From: UBA7488 sp964414185
GTDB taxonomy: Bacteria; Pseudomonadota; Alphaproteobacteria; CAAHEQ01; UBA3637
NCBI GenBank assembly: GCA_964414185.1
Contig: CAYPVK010000008.1
Span: 1 to 64,000, forward strand
DNA: 64,000 nt
Direction of reading: 5' to 3'
In this document: positions 36,208 to 43,649 of the stretch, piece by piece
Layout: each line of letters opens with the position of its first letter
Numbering within the stretch: the stretch's first letter is position 1
Made by a program: the position numbers and the translations under genes
The notes under the pieces: model-generated
What the model saw: only the letters and a program-made list of their open reading frames with translations
Database searches by the model: none
What the model was told of the DNA's origin: nothing

Positions 36208-37137
36208 TTATTTTTTCGATATGTCGGCCGGCGCTTTATATTGCAAATATTGCATACGACGGATTTCTTTACGGGTTTTGGATACGGTATCCAATATCAA
36301 CGCCATTGCCAAAGACACGCCGGCACACAACATCAAACCGACGGACAAAATGGCTGTCGGAATGCGCGGCACCAAACCCGTTTCAAAATAATGGGCAATA
36401 ACGGGAATTCCCGCCAAAATTGACAAGATAAACAAAACAAAAGCCCCCAACCCGAAAAATAACAACGGGCGTTCTTCTTTAATTAAAACAGCAATCATTT
36501 TCAAAATCTTATAACCGTCTTTGAATGTTGACAGTTTGCTTGTCGATCCTTCGGGGCGGGCATAGTACGGCGTTCGCACATCCGCAACCGGCAACCGCAT
36601 GGACGCCGAATGCACCGTCAATTCCGTTTCAATTTCAAATCCGTGCGAATTGGCCGGGAAAGATTTCACGAAACGATGCGAAAATACACGCAACCCTGAC
36701 AACATATCATCCGTACGTTTGCCAAAAAACAAATGAACCAGTTTCGTCATTAAGATGTTGCCGAATTTATGACCCATCCGGTACGTTTCTTCTTCTACGG
36801 ATTCGCGCACTCCCGTTACCAAATCCAAATTTTCATCAATCATTAACCTAATCATTTTCGGCGCACTGGCAATATCATAGGTTGCATCACCATCGGTCAT
36901 GACATAAATATCGGCCTCAATATCAGCAAACATGCGCCGAACAACATTGCCTTTTCCTTGATGCGTTTCGCTGCGCACAATAGCACCTGCTTTTTTAGCA
37001 ACCTGTTTGGTTTTATCTTTAGAATTGTTGTCATAAACATAAATATCGGCTTTGGGCAAATATTTTTTACAATCCTTAACTACTTGAGCAATAGCTTTTT
37101 CTTCATTATAGCAAGGGATTAAAACGGCTACTTTCAT
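36208..37137 (-). CDS. GtrB/DPM1-like family 2 glycosyltransferase
   Basis: 309 aa. GT-A start VAVLIPCYNEEKAIAQVV, metal-binding MTDGDATYD, the acceptor motif MLSGLRVFSHRF, and two C-terminal membrane helices (about 223-250 and 265-285). Enzymes of this group move a sugar from a nucleotide donor to polyprenyl phosphate at the cytoplasmic face. Its start overlaps the gtrA-like stop by 4 bp (ATGA), so the two are translationally coupled and probably partners. Confidence 0.82.
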   Translation of the reverse strand: MKVAVLIPCYNEEKAIAQVVKDCKKYLPKADIYVYDNNSKDKTKQVAKKAGAIVRSETHQGKGNVVRRMFADIEADIYVMTDGDATYDIASAPKMIRLMIDENLDLVTGVRESVEEETYRMGHKFGNILMTKLVHLFFGKRTDDMLSGLRVFSHRFVKSFPANSHGFEIETELTVHSASMRLPVADVRTPYYARPEGSTSKLSTFKDGYKILKMIAVLIKEERPLLFFGLGAFVLFILSILAGIPVIAHYFETGLVPRIPTAILSVGLMLCAGVSLAMALILDTVSKTRKEIRRMQYLQYKAPADISKK

Positions 37138-37562
37138 GATTTCCTCCTGAATGCAAATCTTTTAAGCATAAGATAACTGTTGATTGTGACCAGAATCAGC
37201 GCAAAAAATTGCCCGATATACGGATTCATGCCAATCATTTTAACAAACAAAAATAATAAAACAACGTTAAGCGCGTAACTGATGCCCCATGAAATCAGGC
37301 ATTTGATATATTCCCTTTTAATATTGCCTCGGGTGTTAAAGACATAAATTTTTTGTGTCCAATAACTGTTCAAAGAACTGACGATAAAAGACAAAAACAA
37401 AGCAATTTGTTCATATTCGGAATTCATCAGCCATAAAAAACAAGCATACAACAAATATGAAATGACCGTGTTATAACCACCTACAAACACATATCGGATT
37501 TTTTCAGGAAATTTCATCCAAAACGCAAATAGCCGCAAATAAAGATCAATCAATGTTTTCAT
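37134..37562 (-). CDS. GtrA-like flippase family protein
   Basis: 142 aa from the ATG at 37562; the frame is open upstream to a TTG at 37598 which lies in the -35 box of a promoter. Four membrane helices with the GtrA features FVGGYNTVISYLLY and NSYWTQKIYVF. GtrA proteins are proposed to flip polyprenyl-phosphate-sugar for glycan decoration. There is no Shine-Dalgarno, and the promoter is so close that the mRNA may be leaderless. Confidence 0.75.
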   Translation of the reverse strand: MKTLIDLYLRLFAFWMKFPEKIRYVFVGGYNTVISYLLYACFLWLMNSEYEQIALFLSFIVSSLNSYWTQKIYVFNTRGNIKREYIKCLISWGISYALNVVLLFLFVKMIGMNPYIGQFFALILVTINSYLMLKRFAFRRKS

Positions 37563-37569
37563 GGCATTC

Positions 37570-37598
37570 AGTATACTTTTATATATTGCTTCTGTCAA
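37570..37598 (-). promoter_or_regulatory. Promoter immediately before gtrA-like gene
   Basis: Minus strand: TTGACA (37593-37598), 17-bp spacer, TATACT (37570-37575). Only 7 bp separate the -10 from the ATG at 37562, so transcription would start at or next to the start codon. Confidence 0.7.
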
Positions 37599-37620
37599 GG
37601 GATTTTCATGACGCTGTATA

Positions 37621-38772
37621 TCAAGTCCGCGGCAAACGGATAACTTTATGGGGCGCTATTAATCCTTCTTCAATCAGATAGGGCAAATAATCATCCGAAT
37701 CTTGTTTTTCAATATAAAACAAAACGCGGCTGCGCGGCATGGTCAAAAATACGGAAGACGACACGCCGGCAATGTTTTCGGGCATAATGCCTTCAAATAA
37801 AAAAGCTTCCAACGGAACGGCAGGCGGAACCACGACCAAATCAGGGAAAGACTGTTTTAATTTATCGGTTGTTTCTTTACCGTTGCCGGTCGGATGCGGT
37901 TTATACAACCATAAATATGTTTTATCTTGCAACGATTGCGCCAACCGTTCATATAATTCGGCGTTTTCTTTATCGCCTCTGACCCAAGAACCGATTAAAA
38001 CGGCAATCGGTTTATCCGATCGGGCAAAAATTTCGCGGTATTCATCCGGATGAAACCCGATTAACGCGGAAATTTCCCCTTTTTGATGTTCGGACAGGGT
38101 ATCCGCGATTTCATAAAAATCAACATTTCGAACATCGGCTCGGCGCAATAAGGCCATTAACTTGGAAAATTCGGGATGACGTTTCATATACGACACAAAC
38201 CCCAAATGATAAGTCGTCGGATATTTTAAATGCGTGTAATAAGCATACGCGGGCAATATCGGATTATCGGGACAATTGTCAAATTCATAATCATGCGCTA
38301 AATGATATGTTTTTTTATGAATGGCCAACGCTCCGTGCCCTTCTTCAAACAAATGGATATGCGCCACGTTTTTAGGCGGAATTTCATCAAGCACGGGAAA
38401 CAAAGAAACGCCGGCATGGTCGATCGTCGTATAAAAAACAATTTTGTAATTGGGATGTTTGCGCAACTCATTTTTGACTTCGCGGACAATATCGCCCGTA
38501 TTGCATTTAATTTCGCGGGCATTATATTTTGACAAATCAACACGGTCTTTTACGTTTTGGAAACGCCCCCAAGCAATTATCTTCGGCGCATCAACAGGCA
38601 ATTTGACAAATTCGACCATTTCCAACAAGGCCCCGTTAGTCGTAAATTCGACAAAAACATGCAGTTCCCCTTGCTTTTCCGCTTCATGCCGTTTAAAAAG
38701 CCAAAACCCGAAAACAAGACTTAAAAAAATAAATGCCGACAACAGGCACAACAAAAATTCCTTTTTTGACAT
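37621..38772 (-). CDS. Membrane-anchored glycosyltransferase, GT52/sialyltransferase-like
   Basis: 383 aa. N-terminal signal anchor (about 7-26) and a GT-B like fold. HLFEEGHGA, the YKPHPTGNGKET motif and PLEAFLFEG..GVSSSVFL recall the EEG, HP and SS motifs of bacterial sialyl- and polysialyltransferases (GT52 and relatives). Donor and acceptor are unproven. First gene of the minus-strand cluster that continues with GtrA-, GtrB- and GT-C-like genes. Confidence 0.6.
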   Translation of the reverse strand: MSKKEFLLCLLSAFIFLSLVFGFWLFKRHEAEKQGELHVFVEFTTNGALLEMVEFVKLPVDAPKIIAWGRFQNVKDRVDLSKYNAREIKCNTGDIVREVKNELRKHPNYKIVFYTTIDHAGVSLFPVLDEIPPKNVAHIHLFEEGHGALAIHKKTYHLAHDYEFDNCPDNPILPAYAYYTHLKYPTTYHLGFVSYMKRHPEFSKLMALLRRADVRNVDFYEIADTLSEHQKGEISALIGFHPDEYREIFARSDKPIAVLIGSWVRGDKENAELYERLAQSLQDKTYLWLYKPHPTGNGKETTDKLKQSFPDLVVVPPAVPLEAFLFEGIMPENIAGVSSSVFLTMPRSRVLFYIEKQDSDDYLPYLIEEGLIAPHKVIRLPRT

Positions 38773-38861
38773 TCCTTCCCCTTTTTAATTTTAATAGCAT
38801 TTTTCAAAGAGTTGTGCAATAATAAATTTTTTAAAATATTTTGTAAAAGGATAATCGACAA

Positions 38862-39389
38862 ATGGGAAAAATGCTTTTATTGTCTTGTTGCGCTCCGTGC
38901 AGTGCCGGCGTCATTAAAACATTGGCCGAATCGGGTGCCGATTTTGCCGTTGCTTTTTATAACCCCAATATTCGGCCGGCTGCGGAATATGAAAAACGGC
39001 GCGATGAAAATAAACGCGTTTGCGATTTATTCAAAGTACCGTTTATCGAATTCGAATATGACCCCGGCACATGGGATTGCGCAACCGCCGGTTTACTCGG
39101 CGAACCCGAACGGGGCAAACGGTGCGACGTGTGTTTTTATATCCGCTTAAAAAAAGTTGCCCAATGGGCGAAAAAAAACGGCTATGATACATTTTCTTCC
39201 GTTTTGGGGATTTCCAGATATAAAGATTTTGACCAGGTTTGCCGTGCCGCACAAAAAGCTTCGAATGAAACCGGTTTGCCCTATGACGCGACAAACTGGC
39301 GTTTAAACGGCGGCGAAACTTTGCGCCAGGCAACGGAAAAAGAATTGGGGCTGTATCGGCAACGCTATTGCGGTTGTAAGCCAAGATAA
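38862..39389 (+). CDS. queH: Epoxyqueuosine reductase QueH
   Basis: 175 aa. Family cysteines: CCAPC (Cys9, 10, 13), RCDVC (Cys88, 91) and the C-terminal YCGC (Cys170, 172), which bind a 4Fe-4S cluster and a second metal. QueH performs the final reduction of epoxyqueuosine to queuosine in tRNA, replacing the B12-dependent QueG. Complements tgt at 28789. Short spacing (24 bp) to the convergent rdgB gene. Confidence 0.93.
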   Translation: MGKMLLLSCCAPCSAGVIKTLAESGADFAVAFYNPNIRPAAEYEKRRDENKRVCDLFKVPFIEFEYDPGTWDCATAGLLGEPERGKRCDVCFYIRLKKVAQWAKKNGYDTFSSVLGISRYKDFDQVCRAAQKASNETGLPYDATNWRLNGGETLRQATEKELGLYRQRYCGCKPR

Positions 39390-39413
39390 TTTTACGGTTC
39401 AACGTACACGGGT

Positions 39414-40013
39414 TCAAAGGTTATAATTTTGTACATACCATGCCGCGAATTGTTGAACACTTCCGATTGCATTATTATCATGGTAAAAACTTTCAACTTC
39501 GGCTTCGTTCATTTCGCTTAAAATTTTGCCCGTTTCGGGGACATAAACAATTTTCCATAAATCCGACCAAGCAAACGGCGAATTGATTTCGCTCATTTTT
39601 TTTGCAATCAATACATCACCTTTTTTCCGAGCAAAAGAATGCATCTGACCGTATTCGTCAATAAAAGTCGCGTGGCCCGCAAAGCGCGCGCGGCGATTTT
39701 CGACACCGTCCATCATCTTCATCAAACCTTCGGCACCGATTGTACCCAAAATATATTTTGTATAAACGCCCGGGAAACCCTTCAAAGCTTCAATACAAAA
39801 CCCGCCGTCTTCAACCAACACGGGTTTTTTAAGGATTTCATAAGCTTGTCGGGCTTTAAAAGCCGATACTTCGGCAACGGTATCAAATTGCGGTTCCATC
39901 AGGTTTAAATTTCGGGCGTTGACAATAACCCGTCCGATGCCTTTTTGTGTAAGCGAACGCTTTAATGCGGCAACCTTGTCGGCATTTGAGGTAATAAAAT
40001 TAATTTCAAGCAT
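39414..40013 (-). CDS. rdgB: XTP/dITP diphosphatase (RdgB/HAM1)
   Basis: 199 aa from the ATG at 40013 (the frame opens further upstream at a TTG). ITSNADKVAAL start, VEDGGFCIEALKGFPGVYTKY substrate loop, and the late FHDN-like region. It hydrolyses deaminated purine nucleotides to keep them out of DNA. The central ARFAGHATF and the DLWKIVYVPETGK segments are more divergent than in typical RdgB, so a relative with altered specificity is possible. Confidence 0.8.
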   Translation of the reverse strand: MLEINFITSNADKVAALKRSLTQKGIGRVIVNARNLNLMEPQFDTVAEVSAFKARQAYEILKKPVLVEDGGFCIEALKGFPGVYTKYILGTIGAEGLMKMMDGVENRRARFAGHATFIDEYGQMHSFARKKGDVLIAKKMSEINSPFAWSDLWKIVYVPETGKILSEMNEAEVESFYHDNNAIGSVQQFAAWYVQNYNL

Positions 40014-40059
40014 CGGACAAACCCCGTCTATTTTTTGGGATACATCCCCTTCCAATCAT

Positions 40060-40641
40060 TCAAGCCGCGTCGATTTTAGCCTGCACTTTTTCGATTTCCG
40101 GCAAAATATCGTCAATCGTATCGGCAAAACCGATAAAATCAAGCTTTGTTTCATCCAGCGTTTGCGCTGCGGTCATAAGGGTGATTTGTTTTTTAAGCGG
40201 TTCCCAAAATCCGCGGTCATTCAAAAAAATCATCGGTTTGCGTTTTACGTCGCCGATTTGGATGCCGACCGCCATTTCGGAAAATTCATCAACGGTTCCC
40301 CAGCCGCCCGGGCCGATAATAACAACGTCGCCGTATTCAAACAATTTATGTTTGCGAATATTCATCGTTTCGACAATTTCCAATTCGCCGTCTTTATAAA
40401 TTTCGGGATTGGGCAATTCCACGTTCAACAATTTGCGCGTAATAATCCCGTGCACTTGGCCGCCGGATTCTTTCACACTGCGCAAAACGGTCCCCATCAA
40501 CCCCAATGACCCGCCGCCGAAAACAAGTTTCCAATGATTTTTAACCAAAAAACGGCCCAATTCTTGCATTAATTTCACATGAGGTTCATAACCCGAAGCG
40601 GCACTGCAAAAAACGGTAGCCGATTTAATTTCATGTTTCAT
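40060..40641 (-). CDS. LOG family protein (TIGR00730)
   Basis: 193 aa from the ATG at 40641 with AAGGA upstream. Rossmann-like LOG fold: FGGGSLGLMG (41-50), METMNIRKHKL-type block (92-100) and PGGWGTVDE (111-119). LOG enzymes release the base from nucleoside 5'-monophosphates (cytokinin activation in plants; nucleotide turnover in bacteria). It is followed after about 45 bp by rdgB, another nucleotide-cleaning enzyme, on the same strand. Confidence 0.9.
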   Translation of the reverse strand: MKHEIKSATVFCSAASGYEPHVKLMQELGRFLVKNHWKLVFGGGSLGLMGTVLRSVKESGGQVHGIITRKLLNVELPNPEIYKDGELEIVETMNIRKHKLFEYGDVVIIGPGGWGTVDEFSEMAVGIQIGDVKRKPMIFLNDRGFWEPLKKQITLMTAAQTLDETKLDFIGFADTIDDILPEIEKVQAKIDAA

Positions 40642-40759
40642 TTCAATTTCCTTAACTTTCAAAAACAATGGAATATTATAACCTTTTTTATGATTTTTTC
40701 AATAAAAAAAGTTGCACTTTGTTTTGTTTGCGCTATCTTTAAATTGTAAGGAGAATCGC

Positions 40760-41254
40760 ATGAATATAAAAACGCTTTTGAAAATCACGCAAGGCATGTA
40801 CATCACCGGTGCCGCCGACCATGACGGGCGTTTAGCGGGCAGTGCCATCGATTCGGTTATGGTCGCGGAAATGGATCCGCCGCAAGTTTTGGTATCATTA
40901 AACGATGCTTCTTATACATGTGAAATTGTTAAGAAAACGAAAAAAATGTCTCTGTCGGTTTTGCCGCAAACGCAAACGATTGACATCATTAAACGTTTCG
41001 GCTATCAAAGTTCGCGCATGGTTGACAAATGGGCCGAAACACCGCATGATTTGATTGATAACCTGCCTGTTGTCAAAGACAGTGTTTGTTATTTAATTTT
41101 AAAAGTTGCTTCTATGATTGAAACGTCCCACCACACCGTTTTTTATTGCGATGTGGTCGAATCGGCGGATTTAACAGCGGAAAAGCCCATGAGCTATGAA
41201 TATTATCAAAAAATCTTATTGCCTCAATCACACAAAAAACAAACCGAACAATAA
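40760..41254 (+). CDS. Flavin reductase domain protein (Hrb-like flavin subunit)
   Basis: 164 aa from the ATG at 40760 with AAGGAG at 6 bp. The fold opens ITQGMYITGAADHDGRLAGSAIDSVM, then PPQVLVSLNDASYT, as in FMN-binding split-barrel flavin reductases. The very next gene is a rubredoxin (35 bp later). In high-molecular-weight rubredoxins these two modules form one protein that passes electrons from NADH to a flavodiiron protein or similar acceptor. A role in oxygen or NO detoxification is inferred. Confidence 0.82.
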   Translation: MNIKTLLKITQGMYITGAADHDGRLAGSAIDSVMVAEMDPPQVLVSLNDASYTCEIVKKTKKMSLSVLPQTQTIDIIKRFGYQSSRMVDKWAETPHDLIDNLPVVKDSVCYLILKVASMIETSHHTVFYCDVVESADLTAEKPMSYEYYQKILLPQSHKKQTEQ

Positions 41255-41289
41255 CTTTTTTATAACCAATAACAAGAAAGGAAAACAAA

Positions 41290-41424
41290 ATGGCTGAACA
41301 ATGGATATGCACCGTATGCGGATATGTTTATGACGGAGATATACCGTTTGAAGAATTACCCGATGATTATGTTTGTCCGATTTGCGGCGAACCCAAATCC
41401 GTTTTTGTCAAACAAGAAGCATAA
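41290..41424 (+). CDS. Short rubredoxin
   Basis: 44 aa: WICTVCGYVYDG, then ELPDDYVCPICGEPKSVF. Cys7, Cys10, Cys29 and Cys32 form the single-iron site. The loop between the two CxxC knuckles is about ten residues shorter than in classical 52-54-aa rubredoxins, as in the rubredoxin domains of rubrerythrin and Hrb. AAAGGAAAACAAA precedes the ATG. It is co-transcribed with the flavin reductase gene and ends at the terminator at 41437-41469. Confidence 0.93.
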   Translation: MAEQWICTVCGYVYDGDIPFEELPDDYVCPICGEPKSVFVKQEA

Positions 41425-41436
41425 AAACGCCGCACT

Positions 41437-41469
41437 AAAAAACCGAGCCCCAAACGCTCGGTTTTTTTT
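41437..41469. terminator. Bidirectional terminator between rubredoxin and pilin genes
   Basis: AAAAAACCGAGC and GCTCGGTTTTTT with a 7-nt loop, followed by T8 on the plus strand and T6 on the minus strand. It serves both converging genes. Confidence 0.92.
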
Positions 41470-41501
41470 ACGGAATTTATAAATTTTGCCGCAAAAAATT
41501 T

Positions 41502-42002
41502 TTAATCGGCGCGTACGTCCATTTGTTTGTGAAATTTGAAATCCATCACGGAAACAATATCACCTTCCCCGCAAGCTTCGGGATTTTCCGAACCGGCATA
41601 TTCGGCAACATAAATTTCGGCAGGGCCGCCCCAATTTAAATTCAAAATTTCGCGACAAACGCCCGTCGGGACTTCCGCAACACTGATGTAAAAATAATTG
41701 TCGTTATCCGCATCCAAAGAAGATGTAACCGCATATCCGTGTTTGGTCGTATTGCCCATTTCCATATCAATGTCGTTCGGGTTTTGAACCAATTGTTGCA
41801 CCAACGCAACCGAACGCATATTAAGTTCATCCACCAATTCGTTGGCGCGCCATTTGCTGACAGCCAAACGATATCCCAAAATACCGATTAAAGACAACAC
41901 ACCGATAACGGCCAATACGCCCAACATTTCGGTCATGGAACGTCCGCTTTGATTTTTCAGGTCCGATTTTGTTTTAAGAAAAGATTGTTCAAATAAAATC
42001 AT
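41502..42002 (-). CDS. Type IV pilin-like protein
   Basis: 166 aa. A short leader of about 20 residues ends in the prepilin site G/RSMTEML with Glu at +5, then a hydrophobic helix (VLAVIGVLSLIGILGYRLAVS). The C-terminal globular part has two cysteines (GVCREIL and EACGEGD) spaced like the pilin disulfide loop. Pseudopilins and pilins with this start are exported and processed by a prepilin peptidase, which is not in this window. Weak Shine-Dalgarno (GGAA). Confidence 0.78.
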   Translation of the reverse strand: MILFEQSFLKTKSDLKNQSGRSMTEMLGVLAVIGVLSLIGILGYRLAVSKWRANELVDELNMRSVALVQQLVQNPNDIDMEMGNTTKHGYAVTSSLDADNDNYFYISVAEVPTGVCREILNLNWGGPAEIYVAEYAGSENPEACGEGDIVSVMDFKFHKQMDVRAD

Positions 42003-42289
42003 AATTTATTCCGAATAAAAAAAGTACCGATTACCTTTTTTCATTATATTTTTAAAAAATCAGAAATGCAACACCCTTCTGTGCAAAATATTTTTTTCAC
42101 GCCGAACAACGCTAAAATTCCTCGTATCCCTACCAAATTTGCCGCTTATATGCATATGCGCTTCACACGCACCGTGTTTGATACGCACCCGCCAAACAAA
42201 ATACGGCGACAACCGCCGCCCGATTTTTATGTTTTTCATTCGATTATTCGGTTTATATATTTCACGGCCTTGTATATATCGGCAAAAAA
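42003..42289. other. Gene-free interval
   Basis: Between the LptM-like gene and the pilin-like gene. Coding-like open frames exist on both strands but none has a start signal or a recognisable product. Nothing else seen. Confidence 0.4.
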
Positions 42290-42427
42290 TCACGGTTTAA
42301 CCGAATACGATTTCGGATATTCGGACCCTTCGGGCTTTATCGGGCGTGACACACGTCCGCAAGCGGACAATCCGACAGCCAATCCGAATATTGTAAGCGT
42401 AAGAACCGTTAAAATCACTTTTTGCAT
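42290..42427 (-). CDS. Small lipoprotein, LptM (YifL)-like
   Basis: 45 aa. Signal MQKVILTVLTLTIFGLAVG, lipobox LSAC with Cys23, then CGRVSRPIKPEGSEYPKSY. The CGR start of the mature part, then Pro-rich sequence and a YP motif, match LptM/YifL lipoproteins, which help mature the LPS transporter LptD in E. coli. AAAGG lies 7 bp before the ATG and a promoter (42462-42490) precedes it. The usual neighbour lysA is absent here. Confidence 0.75.
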   Translation of the reverse strand: MQKVILTVLTLTIFGLAVGLSACGRVSRPIKPEGSEYPKSYSVKP

Positions 42428-42461
42428 AAATCAACCTTTCCGTCTAATTGAATCGAAAACC

Positions 42462-42490
42462 ATACTAATTTGAAAATGTATAAAAAGCAA
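42462..42490 (-). promoter_or_regulatory. Candidate promoter of the LptM-like gene
   Basis: Minus strand: TTGCTT (42485-42490), 17-bp spacer, TAGTAT (42462-42467), about 35 bp before the ATG. Confidence 0.5.
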
Positions 42491-42626
42491 GTGTTCAAAT
42501 TACCGATAAACAAAGAAATAAATTTTTAAAACTTATTTTAATTGATTAATTAATCATCGCTTGACACCGTTCTTGAAAAAACCAAAAATTACTCTAAATA
42601 TATATCTGGGAAATATATGTTAAAAT

Positions 42627-42871
42627 GGCGCAAAAGCTATGACAAAATCGAATCAGGTATAAAAGCCACAGCTTTTGCATAATTATAAACGGTACCCCAT
42701 ATAAAGGGCAGGAAAAATAAAAGGCGCAAAAGCTATGACAAAATCGAATCAGGTATAAAAGCCACAGCTTTTGCATAATTATAAACGGTACCCCATATAA
42801 AGGGCAGGAAAAATAAAAGGCGCAAAAGCCATGACAAAATCGAATCAGGTATAAAAGCCACAGCTTTTGCA
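42627..42871. repeat. Tandem 96-bp repeat, 2.55 copies, each with a hairpin
   Basis: Copies at 42627-42722 and 42723-42818 are identical. A third, 42819-42871, covers the first 53 bp with one substitution. Each copy holds the inverted repeat GCAAAAGCT/AGCTTTTGC (31-nt loop) in its first half and a GGTACC site in its second half. No spacers, so not CRISPR. No coding function seen. Confidence 0.92.
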
Positions 42872-42875
42872 GGGG

Positions 42876-42903
42876 GCTTGCCCTAAAGCGAGATAGGGCA
42901 AGC
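42876..42903. repeat. Perfect 10-bp hairpin
   Basis: GCTTGCCCTA (42876-42885), 8-nt loop, TAGGGCAAGC (42894-42903), directly abutting the tandem repeat. No T-tract. Confidence 0.85.
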
Positions 42904-42912
42904 TTTCGGTGT

Positions 42913-42964
42913 TATCCGCATTACATTTCGGCAAAATTTATATGCGCCCGGTGTAATGTGGATA
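42913..42964 (-). terminator. 13-bp inverted repeat after the pilin stop
   Basis: TATCCGCATTACA (42913-42925) and TGTAATGTGGATA (42952-42964) pair with one G/T mismatch around a 26-nt loop, 12 bp beyond the pilin stop at 42977. It lacks a U-tract, so it may stabilise the 3' end rather than terminate. Confidence 0.55.
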
Positions 42965-42976
42965 GGTAGCGGGAAT

Positions 42977-43423
42977 TTACTGCCCATTTTGTGCATTGTT
43001 CGCGGCCGATTGTAACGTCGCATTTACACTCCCACAAGTGCTAGCACCTCCTGAACCTTTAACAACTACAATGCCGTTACTATATTCTTCTCCCACAATA
43101 GAAGATAATGCCTTTTGAACACCTACAGCATTTAAACTTACCGTAGCTTTGCCATCGGTACAAACATTAATACTTGCACCATGAGGAGCCGCTGATAGAC
43201 CAATATCATCCCATTCCGGAATTTTAACAGCTCCACCATTAGCACCTGCTGTTTGAGCAACAACAGACAATTTAGAAGCTGCGTCGATAATTTCATTGGC
43301 TTTATATCGGTTCATCGCCATTGTGTAACCGGCGATACCACCGATCGACAATACGCCGATAATGGCCAAAACGCCCAGCATTTCGACCATTGAACGACCG
43401 TTTTCTTGTTTTATATTTTTCAT
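42977..43423 (-). CDS. Type IV pilin-like protein with structured leader
   Basis: 148 aa from the ATG at 43423, with AAAGGA 8 bp upstream. MKNIKQEN, cleavage site G/RSMVEML, Glu at +5, and helix GVLAIIGVLSIGGIAGYTMAM. The following NRYKANEIIDAASKLSV is nearly identical to the pilin pseudogene at 17829. The C-terminal domain is Ala/Gly/Val-rich with two cysteines (NVCTDG, STCGSV) and ends in a Gln/Asn-rich tail. Likely a pilus or pseudopilus subunit; expression appears to be controlled by the leader at 43424-43643. Confidence 0.82.
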   Translation of the reverse strand: MKNIKQENGRSMVEMLGVLAIIGVLSIGGIAGYTMAMNRYKANEIIDAASKLSVVAQTAGANGGAVKIPEWDDIGLSAAPHGASINVCTDGKATVSLNAVGVQKALSSIVGEEYSNGIVVVKGSGGASTCGSVNATLQSAANNAQNGQ

Positions 43424-43643
43424 TTTCAACATCCTTTCTTTTGTTAATGAAAAAACCCACCGTAAGGCGGGCGGATGTTCGAAAACCATATAATGATAGA
43501 TGGCTCGGCTTATTTGACCGAGGTCTTATTCGCCGACATCCACCCTTTCAGGCTTCAGTCAGCACTTGTTTTTTTGAGTCGCATGCATACGACTATCATT
43601 ATAAATGGGTTTCGACGCCCAAAATGCTCTTTCGAACATTACA
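43424..43643 (-). ncRNA. Structured leader RNA with terminator and antiterminator
   Basis: Segments on the minus-strand transcript, given as window positions. Closing stem P1: 43630-43639 pairs with 43475-43484 (10 bp perfect). P2: 43593-43603 pairs with 43489-43499 (11 bp perfect). Hairpins lie at 43577-43594 and 43504-43522. An intrinsic terminator follows: CCCGCC-TTAC-GGTGGG (43456-43471) with T6 (43450-43455). Segment 43536-43545 can instead pair with 43469-43478 (10 bp, one U-G), which would break both P1 and the terminator. Riboswitch-like or attenuator; ligand and class unknown. It could also be an independent small RNA ending at the terminator. Confidence 0.68.
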
Positions 43644-43649
43644 GAAGTA

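Noticed and set aside
42066..42473. 135-codon plus-strand gene
   Set aside because: It runs antisense over the clearer LptM-like gene, lacks a Shine-Dalgarno and has a composition typical of a shadow frame.
42594..42776. Small minus-strand protein encoded by the tandem repeat
   Set aside because: The frame is open only because the unit length is a multiple of three; no Shine-Dalgarno, and the sequence simply repeats with the DNA.
42627..42871. CRISPR array
   Set aside because: The repeating unit is 96 bp without variable spacers, and there are no cas genes; it is a plain tandem repeat.
43424..43643. tmRNA, RNase P RNA or SRP RNA
   Set aside because: No tag-peptide frame of the alphaproteobacterial type, no RNase P conserved core and no SRP GNRA/helix-8 motif was found; length and terminator position fit a leader better.
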